NCBI GenBank assembly: GCA_903929755.1
Contig: CAIYVZ010000200.1
Coordinates: forward strand, 1 to 64,000
DNA from: an uncultured Acidobacteriia bacterium
GTDB taxonomy: Bacteria; Acidobacteriota; Terriglobia; Bryobacterales; Bryobacteraceae
Direction: 5' to 3'
Length of the DNA stretch: 64,000 nt
Part shown: positions 1-5,756 of the stretch, piece by piece
Layout of the letters: each line of letters starts with the position of its first letter
Position numbering within the stretch: position 1 is the stretch's first letter
Made by a program: the position numbers and the translations under genes
Notes under the pieces: model-generated
The model's database searches: none
The model's input: the letters and a program-made list of their open reading frames with translations, nothing else
Told to the model about the DNA's origin: nothing

Positions 1-129
1 CTGCTGACCGTCACGCAAACCTGCCGCATGCAGAACCGTCACCCTCTCGACTACCTCAACAGCGCCATCCGCTCACACCGCCTGGCACAACCGCCCACGT
101 CCCTACTCAAGAATTCCCGCCCTACCTGA
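1..129 (+). mobile_element. 3' end of an IS66-like transposase gene (cut by window edge)
   Basis: An open frame enters at base 1 and stops at 127-129, giving about 42 residues: LLTVTQTCRMQNRHPLDYLN, then a short stretch with AHR-like SHRLAQPPTSLL. The pattern (L)x(TQTC)xxQxRxxLxYL followed by HR and a PxSLL tail is typical of the C-terminus of IS66-family transposases. This is recognition by eye of a short tail, so the family call is moderate. No terminal inverted repeat was recognised just downstream. Its last codons overlap, antisense, the 3' end of the truncated secreted-protein gene at 103-483, which fits an insertion having cut that gene. Confidence 0.55.
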
Positions 130-483
130 ACTGTTACAAAAGCCGACACCGCCAGACGAAGGCCACTGGCTCCCCCCAATACTGACCCCATAATAAGTCC
201 GATAACCAGCATTCGGTGTTGTACAGTACTGCACGGATTTGTTTGTTGAAGGATCTTTGTAGTTCCCACACTTGCCACAGTTAGGAATTGTACACGGTGG
301 TCCAGACTGGTTATTGGCTATTACTAAGGCATTGTTGGCTGTATCAGCGTTCTGGGCAGAGGCATCTGCGACGCCCACCGTCAGCATCAGCGCAGCTGCT
401 GAAGCCAGGGTCAATCCCACTCCGATTCCCAGGGATCTGCGCACAGCTCCCTGGAGCGTGTTTCTATTGAATTTCATTCTCAT
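103..483 (-). CDS. Secreted Cys-containing protein, truncated copy of the 3140-3964 family
   Basis: The gene encodes 126 residues starting MRMKFNRNTLQ. A hydrophobic signal peptide (about residues 17-44, ending ASAQ) is followed by an ADTANNA segment and a Cys cluster with PNCGKCGNY. The first 95 residues are close to the 274-residue product of 3140-3964 (same leader, same NNQSGPxCTIPNCxKC core). This copy then diverges and ends early, where its 3' end meets an IS66-like transposase tail, so it is probably truncated by the insertion. The 5' flank carries the duplicated regulatory block also found before the pentapeptide genes. Function is unknown; it is presumably exported. Confidence 0.6.
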   Translation of the reverse strand: MRMKFNRNTLQGAVRRSLGIGVGLTLASAAALMLTVGVADASAQNADTANNALVIANNQSGPPCTIPNCGKCGNYKDPSTNKSVQYCTTPNAGYRTYYGVSIGGSQWPSSGGVGFCNSSGRAGILE

Positions 484-590
484 AGTTTTTTCTCCGCAGT
501 GTAATCAGGTCCCTGGGCGGCTTCCCTTAGTCCTGGAGCACAACTTAATGGCACCAGTGGTACTCAGTATCTGCCCAGGCCTGCCTCTGA
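484..590 (-). repeat. Duplicated upstream block, copy 1 (shortest)
   Basis: This leader shares with copies 2-4 a stretch reading (minus strand) GGGACCTGATTACACTGCGG just before the start codon, a GTGCTCC motif, and the GTAC-N5-GTAC-like palindrome. It lacks the extended distal part seen in copies 2-4. It is taken to be the promoter/leader of 103-483. Confidence 0.6.
551..563. promoter_or_regulatory. GCAC-N5-GTAC palindrome (degenerate copy of conserved operator-like site)
   Basis: GCACCAGTGGTAC aligns with the perfect GTAC-N5-GTAC sites at 1439, 2779 and 4860. It lies about 70 bp before the start of 103-483. A regulator-binding role is inferred from conservation of the half-sites while the 5-bp centre varies. 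Confidence 0.4.
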
Positions 591-669
591 CGCATTGGCT
601 TTCGCTGTAGTCTGGCGAGTCAGGTAAAGCGAGTCTCCACCACGTTGTTACACTCAAAAATCAATGAAC

Positions 670-1356
670 TTACCAGCTACATTTAGTGCTGGACTCGCAA
701 TGAACGCCTTGGGCCGTTATGGTGGTCGTGTCGAAGCGAACCAACTTCAGGTTCGCCCCGGTCAGGTCCGCGCCGGTCAGGTTCGCGCCGGTCAGGTTCG
801 CGCCCGTCAGGTTTGCGCCCATCAGGTTCGCGCCGGTAAGGTTCGCGCTGGTCAGGTTCGCGCCGAGGTCCGCCTTGATGAGACTCGCCTTAACAAGGCT
901 CGCGCCGGTCAGGTTCGCGCTGGCCAGGTACGCGCTGGTCAGGTTCGCGCCGGTCAGGTTCGCGTTACTGAGACTCGCGCTAATAAGGACCGCGCCGGAC
1001 AGGTTCGCGCCGGCCAGGTTCGCGCTGGTCAGGTTCGCGCCGGTCAGGTCCGGGCGGACCAGAATTGCGCTGGTCAGGATCGCGCTGGACAGGTTCACGT
1101 AGTTCAGGCCCGCGCCGACCAGCATCGCACCGGTCAGGTTCGCGCCTTTTAGATTTGCGCCGACCAGGTTCGCGTTGATCAGGTTCGCGTTGGCCAGGTT
1201 CGCGTTGACCAGTGAGCAACCATGCCAATCCAGGTAGATAAGGGGCGGTTGATCAGTGCAGGCCGCCTGCGCAACGGAGGCCAGGAGCGTCAAGGTTATC
1301 AGCGCCGATGCGGTAGCCACCAGGATCTTGTTGAATCTAATTTTAATGACCTTCAT
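670..1356 (-). CDS. Secreted pentapeptide-repeat protein (copy A)
   Basis: Start taken at the ATG at 1356 (MKVIKIRFNK); an upstream in-frame ATG at 1395 lies inside the conserved leader and is less likely. The 228-residue product has a signal peptide ending about VAQA, a mature N-terminus ACTDQPPL with a second Cys in WHGCSL, then about 30 tandem A(N/D)LxG pentapeptides, predicting a right-handed quadrilateral beta-helix. It ends with a short tail RFDTTTIT and a Cys pair (HCESSTKCSW). Pentapeptide repeats give a structural role only; substrate and partner are unknown. Close paralogue of 1885-2697 and relative of 4278-4778. Confidence 0.8.
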   Translation of the reverse strand: MKVIKIRFNKILVATASALITLTLLASVAQAACTDQPPLIYLDWHGCSLVNANLANANLINANLVGANLKGANLTGAMLVGAGLNYVNLSSAILTSAILVRPDLTGANLTSANLAGANLSGAVLISASLSNANLTGANLTSAYLASANLTGASLVKASLIKADLGANLTSANLTGANLMGANLTGANLTGANLTGADLTGANLKLVRFDTTTITAQGVHCESSTKCSW

Positions 1357-1700
1357 TCTGAAGTTTTCTGCTTTCTGGCTCCGCAATGTAATCACGTTTC
1401 GGAGGCGACTTCCCTTGACCTTGGCGTAAGACTAAAGAGTACCATGGGTACTGTCAGCCTGCCCTCGTCCGCTGGATGCCGTCTTTCGAAGCGCCGAGCC
1501 TCGCCGAGCCGGAGCGACAGCTCGAAACTCAAGAACTGTGTTGTGTTGTTGTTCGTGGTGGCGCGGACGTTCTCCGCAAACGCGCAAGTCCCCAGTTACT
1601 CCCCAAGTGGTCCGCAGCTGGGCGGGGCGGACGCCACGGTTCTCGGCGGGGCTGGATCTCGTACTACGCCAATCCGTACCAAGCATGGGTGAGAAAAGTG
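1357..1700 (-). repeat. Duplicated upstream block, copy 2 (long form)
   Basis: From the start codon outward it contains the AAAGCAGAAAACTT leader, a TTACATTGCGGAG stretch, the palindrome at 1439-1451 and the 22-bp sequence TGCCCTCGTCCGCTGGATGC(CG), identical in copies 3 and 4. Beyond about 1510 it matches copy 4 for another 170 bp, where both carry a rightward signal-peptide-like frame. Roughly 80% identity to copy 4 by eye. Confidence 0.7.
1439..1451. promoter_or_regulatory. GTAC-N5-GTAC palindrome
   Basis: GTACCATGGGTAC lies 83 bp upstream of the chosen start of the 670-1356 gene. The half-sites are conserved in all long copies and the spacing to the start codon is nearly constant (82-83 bp), which suggests a transcription-factor operator. 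The factor is not identifiable. Confidence 0.5.
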
Positions 1701-1850
1701 TCCACTCACGCGAGTCTTCCCGTGTCCAGGCCTGTCTAATCCATTGCCTTCGAAGGGAACTACCTCTTCGTCCAGGGCGGAAAGTCGTTCCCGCGAAGCG
1801 GTGCGTTCATTGGGTATCCCCGTAGTCTGGCGAGTATCGTAAAGCGAGTC
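1512..1850 (+). pseudogene. Decayed start of a rightward secreted-protein gene
   Basis: One frame reads KLKNCVVLLFVVARTFSANA, a signal-peptide-like segment, then stops at about 1690. Another frame further on reads SIAFEGNYLFVQGGKSFP, which looks like part of a folded exported protein, but the frames are not joined. The same 5' fragment occurs after copy 4 (4930 onward), where a recognisable C-terminal domain also survives. Interpreted as a multiply frameshifted remnant; original function unknown. Confidence 0.4.
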
Positions 1851-1884
1851 TCAACCACATTGTTACACCCCAAAAATAATCAAC

Positions 1885-2697
1885 TTACCAGGTACATTTA
1901 GTGCTGGACTCGCAATAAGCGCCTTTGGACGTTATGGTGGTCGTGTCGAAGCGAGCGCCGGTCAGGTTCGCGCCTGTTAGATTCGCTTTTGCCAGGTTCG
2001 CGCCTTTTAGACTCGCGTTTGCCAGATTCGCACCGGTCAGATTCGCGCCGGTCAGGTTCGCGCCGGTCAGGTTCGCGCCGGTCAGGTCCGTGGTGCCAAA
2101 GTGCGCGCGGGTCAGGTTCGCGCCGGTCAGGTTCGCGCCTTTTAGATTCGCCTGGCTCACGTACGTGCTGGTCAGGTTCTGGCTGGTCAGGTTCGCGCCG
2201 GGCATGATAACGTACTGCAGTGTCGCCCCGAGCAGGATCGCGCCCGTCAGGTTCGCGTTGGTCAGGTCCGCGCCGGTCAGGAACGCGCCGAGCAGGTTCG
2301 CGCCGGTCAGGTTCGCGCTTGCCAGGTTCGCGCCGGGCAAGTACGCGCCGGTCAGATTCGCGTTAACAAGGATCGCGCCGGTCAGGTTCGGCGGCGCCCC
2401 TGACCCAGCCGGCCCAAGCGAGACGGCGGTCATTGTGGCGCCGGTCAGGTTCGCGTTGGTCAGGTACGCGTTACCCAGAATCGCGCTCGTCAGGTTCGCG
2501 CCGGTCAGGTTCGCGCCGGTTAGATTCGCGTCGGTCAGGTCTGCGGCGACCAGTAAGCAACCACCCCAATTCAAGTTGGCAAGGGGCGGGCGATCCGTGC
2601 AGGTCGCCTGCGCGACGGAGGCCATGAGCGTCAAAGCCAACAGGGCCGAGGCCATAGCGGTCGGGATCTGATTGAATTTCATTTCAATGGGTTTCAT
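1885..2697 (-). CDS. Secreted pentapeptide-repeat protein (copy B)
   Basis: Start at the ATG at 2697 (MKPIEMKFNQ); 2682 (MKFNQIP) is also possible and matches the MKFN start of its neighbours. The 270-residue product has a signal peptide ending SVAQA, mature start TCTDRPPL, Cys in WGGCLL, then about 35 pentapeptides of type ANLTG. These are interrupted once by a Gly/Pro loop (GPAGSGAPP), and the protein ends RFDTTTITSKGAYCESSTKC. The two N-terminal and two C-terminal Cys could cap the beta-helix by disulfides (inference). The 3' flank is duplicated with that of copy A (1822-1884 resembles 602-669). Function unknown. Confidence 0.8.
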   Translation of the reverse strand: MKPIEMKFNQIPTAMASALLALTLMASVAQATCTDRPPLANLNWGGCLLVAADLTDANLTGANLTGANLTSAILGNAYLTNANLTGATMTAVSLGPAGSGAPPNLTGAILVNANLTGAYLPGANLASANLTGANLLGAFLTGADLTNANLTGAILLGATLQYVIMPGANLTSQNLTSTYVSQANLKGANLTGANLTRAHFGTTDLTGANLTGANLTGANLTGANLANASLKGANLAKANLTGANLTGARFDTTTITSKGAYCESSTKCTW

Positions 2698-2862
2698 TGT
2701 GAAGTTTTCTGCTTTCAGGCTCCCCAATGGAATCAGGTCCCGAGGTGGCTACCCTCGCTCCTCCAGCAAGCCTTAAGGGTACCATAGGTACTGCTAATCT
2801 GCCCTCGTCCGCTGGATGCCGGCTTTTTTAAGCGCGAGCCTCGCAGAGCCGGAGCCACAGGT
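2698..2862 (-). repeat. Duplicated upstream block, copy 3
   Basis: Same order as copy 2: leader AAAGCAGAAAACTTC, palindrome at 2779-2791, the shared 22-bp TGCCCTCGTCCGCTGGATGC(CG) element and a GAGCCTCGC-AGAGCCGGAG stretch. Similarity stops at about 2862, earlier than in copies 2 and 4. Confidence 0.7.
2779..2791. promoter_or_regulatory. GTAC-N5-GTAC palindrome
   Basis: GTACCATAGGTAC lies 82 bp upstream of the ATG at 2697, in the same relative place as the sites of the other duplicated blocks. Confidence 0.5.
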
Positions 2863-2929
2863 TGCAGGTGGCGGTATACCCAGTGCGTGGCGTTTAGAAA
2901 CGACACCCCTCGACCCAGTCGCGAAAACG

Positions 2930-2980
2930 AAAACTGACCGCCCAGAGCTGCTTGTCTGCTGCTCTGCTGCGGTCAGTTTT
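2930..2980. terminator. Strong hairpin, candidate bidirectional terminator
   Basis: Perfect 12-bp arms AAAACTGACCGC and GCGGTCAGTTTT (2930-2941 and 2969-2980) enclose a second 6-bp stem (CAGAGC/GCTCTG). The A-rich 5' side and T-rich 3' side would serve as terminator tracts on either strand. It lies 160 bp beyond the stop of the leftward gene 3140-3964 and before copy 3 of the upstream block. The rest of 2863-3139 shows nothing recognisable. Confidence 0.5.
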
Positions 2981-3139
2981 CTGTCGCAATCCATCAACTC
3001 TCACCAGCATGGCTGGTTATCCTTGGCTGGGTCCTGCGCACTCTTTATGTCGTCGTACCCTCTGCGCGAGATCCACAGTGGCTGTTTATCAATCCGGGAG
3101 GTTGTAACACCTTAGCTCCAGACCTCACACGCCGATCCA

Positions 3140-3964
3140 TCAAGGTATGTTTGGACGCGTGGGACGAGTAGCGGGCAGACTGCTTTTGGGACTAGCTCCA
3201 ACGCCTTGTGCACCCAGGGAACCAGGCGGATAGGTTACCGATTCACAGTCGTATCTGATGTTACCCGCAGCGACGTTAGTAACGTCGCCATGGATGCAGA
3301 CGGTACATTTGGCGCCAATCTCAATATAAATGGGGTTGCTTTCCTGGTACCAGCCCCATGCGTCATTAATATTCAGTATGGTGTTTTGGTTGAAGCCCAG
3401 GAACAACGAATACGCCGGGAAAAAGAAATTGGGAGATGTGGAAAACACAACCGCTTTGTTTGGAACAAGCCCCCCACTCAAGACGACGCTTGTAACAGAA
3501 GATGTATTACCGCCTTTATTCAGGCTACTCATAACAGGATCATTTAGCGCTGTAACATAGCCCTGTACCGCATAGTCTTGGTTGAATGGGGAGTTTTTCG
3601 TAACGATTGCCTGGTTGCCGTAAGACGCTTTTCCGCCGTTGATAGACACTGGCGTTGCATTTGACGGCCCCGCGACTCCAAAAAAAAGTGAGTAACCAGC
3701 ATTCGTTTGGGCACAACTGGTGATTCGAGTATTTGACGAATCTGTGTACTGACGACACTTGGCACAGTTCGGAATTGTGCACTGTGGTCCAGACTGGTTA
3801 TTGGCTATTCCTGCGGCATTGTTGGCTGTATCAGCGGTCTGGGCGACGGCATTGGCGACGCCCACGGTGAGCATCAGCGCAGCTGCTGCGGCCAGGGTCA
3901 ATCCCACTCCGATTCCCAGGGATCTGCGCACAGCTTCCTGTAGCGTGTTTTTATTGAATTTCAT
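3140..3964 (-). CDS. Secreted protein of unknown function, full-length family member
   Basis: The 274-residue product starts MKFNKNTLQEAVRRS. A signal peptide (about residues 16-42, ending NAVAQ) precedes TADTANNA, a Cys cluster (PNCAKCRQY) and a Ser/Gly/Asn-rich body with aromatic segments, then a late Cys motif (GAKCTVCIHGDV). The N-terminal third is almost the same as 103-483. The start codon overlaps (ATGA) the end of an upstream open frame that has no start codon of its own. Unlike its neighbours it lacks the duplicated GTAC block; it has its own perfect palindrome 20 bp upstream. No known domain recognised. Confidence 0.65.
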   Translation of the reverse strand: MKFNKNTLQEAVRRSLGIGVGLTLAAAAALMLTVGVANAVAQTADTANNAAGIANNQSGPQCTIPNCAKCRQYTDSSNTRITSCAQTNAGYSLFFGVAGPSNATPVSINGGKASYGNQAIVTKNSPFNQDYAVQGYVTALNDPVMSSLNKGGNTSSVTSVVLSGGLVPNKAVVFSTSPNFFFPAYSLFLGFNQNTILNINDAWGWYQESNPIYIEIGAKCTVCIHGDVTNVAAGNIRYDCESVTYPPGSLGAQGVGASPKSSLPATRPTRPNIP

Positions 3965-4277
3965 GCTGATTCGGTATCTTTCTTGTCCAAAACTTGTTTT
4001 GGACAGGCTAAATGACGGCCTCCAACGGGTTGAAGCCTCGCTGGCCCCGTCAATGGCCTCAGGAGGTCTGTTCTGGCTTTTTCTTGCGTAGATTTGGCCC
4101 GCTCGCGCACCGCTTCCAGCCCGCTCGTATTTTCAACCGGCTGTGCGTTGGCAAGGGCTTCATTTTCTGTTGTCGTCGGTCCGCTGAATGAATCAACAGG
4201 TCAGGCTGTGAAAAACAAGCTCAATGCCTTATCTTGGACAGCAGTGGTTCCTTATCCGACACCTGTTTTTCAAAGCC
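3965..4277. other. Gap without an assignable gene
   Basis: On the minus strand a frame is open from 4200 down to 3961 (79 codons, including SGLEAVRERAKSTQEKARTD) and ends in an ATGA overlap with the next gene. It has no ATG, GTG or usable TTG start and is preceded by a stop at 4201-4203. It may be the tail of a lost gene or a chance opening. No conserved GTAC block is present here. Confidence 0.3.
3984..4005. promoter_or_regulatory. Perfect palindrome before the 3140-3964 gene
   Basis: TGTCCAAAA-CTTG-TTTTGGACA has 9-bp arms and a 4-nt centre, starting 20 bp upstream of the ATG at 3964. It could be an operator or a leader hairpin that limits ribosome access. Function inferred only from symmetry and position. 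Confidence 0.4.
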
Positions 4278-4778
4278 CTATCGCGAAAGCCCTACCGCGC
4301 CGGTCGTAATCGTGCGGGTAAAGATCGCGCCGGTCAGGTTCGCGCCGGTAAAGTTCACGCCTTGCAGGTTGGTGCCGGTAAAGTTCACGTTTTGCAGGTT
4401 TGCGTTGGTCATGTCCGCGCCTTGCAGTTTCGCGCGTGTAACGATCGCGCCGGTCAGGTTCGCGCCTTGCAGGTTCGCGCCGGCCATGGTCACGCTGTCC
4501 ATGTTCGCGCCGGCAAAGTTCACGCCTTGCAGGTTCGCGCGGTCGAAGTGTATGGAAGAAAGGTTCCTGCCGGAAAGGTTGCTGAATTGCATCGACGCGT
4601 ACCTAAGATCTGTCAGAAGTGTCATATTGGTCAGGTCACAGCCTGCATAATTCAATGTACCTGGCGTGTCAATTAAAGGGCACTCCGCATGCGCGACGGA
4701 GCCCATGATAGTCAAAGCCATCAGGGCCGATGCTGTACGTCTCAGGATCTTATTGAATTTCATTTGAATCAGTTTCAT
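4278..4778 (-). CDS. Secreted pentapeptide-repeat protein (copy C, short)
   Basis: Start at the ATG at 4778 (MKLIQMKFNK), with 4763 as the alternative. The 166-residue product has a signal peptide ending SVAHA, then ECPLIDTPG with a Cys in YAGCDL, followed by about 18 pentapeptides (ANLQG/ANLTG). The end differs from copies A and B: after GAIFTRTITTGA it runs into GLSR and stops, losing the terminal Cys pair and the aromatic end. It may be a truncated or diverged paralogue. The 5' flank is duplicated block copy 4. Confidence 0.75.
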   Translation of the reverse strand: MKLIQMKFNKILRRTASALMALTIMGSVAHAECPLIDTPGTLNYAGCDLTNMTLLTDLRYASMQFSNLSGRNLSSIHFDRANLQGVNFAGANMDSVTMAGANLQGANLTGAIVTRAKLQGADMTNANLQNVNFTGTNLQGVNFTGANLTGAIFTRTITTGAVGLSR

Positions 4779-5112
4779 AGTAGAGTTGTTTGCTTTCTCG
4801 CTCCGCAATGTAATCAGGTCCCCAGGCGGCTTCCCTTGACCTGGGAGCACAATCTAATGGTACTACAAGTACCTCCAGCCTGCCCTCGTCCGCTGGATGC
4901 CGTCTTGTTTAAGCGCAGCGGCTCGCAGCTCCGGGAGCGACAGGTTGAAGCTCCAGAAGTATGTTGTGTTGTTGGTGGTAGTGGCGCGGACGTTCTCCGC
5001 AAACGCGCAAGTACCCAGTTGCTTCCCAAGTGGTCCGCAGCCGGGGGACAGCAAGCCACGGTTCTCGCGGGGGCTGGCTTCTCGTGCTGCACCAATCTGT
5101 ACTCTGCACAGG
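4779..5112 (-). repeat. Duplicated upstream block, copy 4 (long form)
   Basis: Shares the leader (TTACATTGCGGAGCGAGAAA), the palindrome at 4860-4872, the 22-bp TGCCCTCGTCCGCTGGATGC(CG) element, and then a further 170 bp matching copy 2, including CGCGGACGTTCTCCGCAAAC. In one rightward frame (VLRKRAS-QLLPKWSAAG) most differences between copies 2 and 4 are synonymous, hinting that this stretch was once translated. Confidence 0.7.
4860..4872. promoter_or_regulatory. GTAC-N5-GTAC palindrome
   Basis: GTACTACAAGTAC lies 82 bp upstream of the ATG at 4778. The centre differs from the other copies but both half-sites are kept. Confidence 0.5.
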
Positions 5113-5372
5113 TGACAAAATGCTGACGCAGTAGCACAAATCCGGCCACCCGTACCAGTTGGTTGTTGGTCTGCGGCACCGGTTTCGGCGTCTTCAACGC
5201 AGCGGGGACGAAGGGCTTGAAGTCGGTTGCCGGCACGGTAGCGGCAACTCTCGGGGGCGTGGATGCAACCGCGTTTTATGCAGGCAACACGCCCCGCGTA
5301 ACGGACGGTCTGCAGCAGTTCCATCTCCGGATTCCTGCTGGCAAGCTTCCGAGGGCAGCGCAGCGCCAAGGA
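4930..5372 (+). pseudogene. Remnant of a secreted protein with a TIGR03437-type C-terminal domain
   Basis: A signal-peptide-like frame (LKLQKYVVLLVVVARTFSAN) runs from about 4944 to a stop at about 5115. After a frame change, 5127-5372 reads TNPATRTSWLLVCGTGFGVF, then GTVAATLGGVDATAFYAGNT, then GLQQFHLRIPAG. This order (NPA-R, GTGFG, V-A-LGGV-A-YAG-P, GLQQ-IPAG) matches the C-terminal domain TIGR03437, which is abundant in Solibacter and relatives. The domain ends abruptly without its usual last strand. Frameshifted and truncated, so called a pseudogene. Confidence 0.55.
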
Positions 5373-5611
5373 ATTATTTTCTCAATCCAGTCAATCACTT
5401 ACGCGCGCCACCCGCAGATGTTGCACCACCCTCATGCTCCAATTACAGTCGAGAGCAACCAAATGCGCAAAACAGGCCAAATCCCGAACCCCTCCGGCTT
5501 CCAAACCAGCCCTGCGTCCGGCCCCCGCCGCCCCGGAAATCCCGCAAAAACGTTTTTTTACGGAACGAACCCAGTGATCTCGCTGAAAACAAAAGGAAAA
5601 CGCCACTTCGG

Positions 5612-5671
5612 ACGCCGGGTTTGTGCGGGTTTTTTACCCCCAAACGCCGGGTTTTCCCGGGTTTTTACCCC
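5612..5671 (+). repeat. Two imperfect 28-29 bp direct repeats
   Basis: ACGCCGGGTTT, a short variable part, CGGGTTTTT and ACCCC occur twice (5612-5640 and 5644-5671). The T and C runs could form a terminator-like structure beyond guaA, whose stop is at 5757 on the minus strand. The rest of 5373-5756 shows no gene. Confidence 0.4.
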
Positions 5672-5756
5672 ACTTTTCCTGCACTCCCAACCCAGCCAAA
5701 ATCCACACGCCCGGGCACACTTCCACCCTCCATGCCTGCTTCAGCTCAGCCCGAAA

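Noticed and set aside
720-2560. CRISPR-like periodic repeats
   Set aside because: There are no spacers of constant length between near-identical repeats; the periodicity is the 15-bp pentapeptide coding repeat.
719-2671. Long rightward frames made of RFAPV/GQVRA-type repeats
   Set aside because: They are antisense shadows of the pentapeptide-repeat genes; the repeat period is 15 bp, set by the A(N/D)LxG codons.
4094-4309. Short rightward frame in the gap before copy C
   Set aside because: No recognisable motif, ribosome-binding site or homologous copy.
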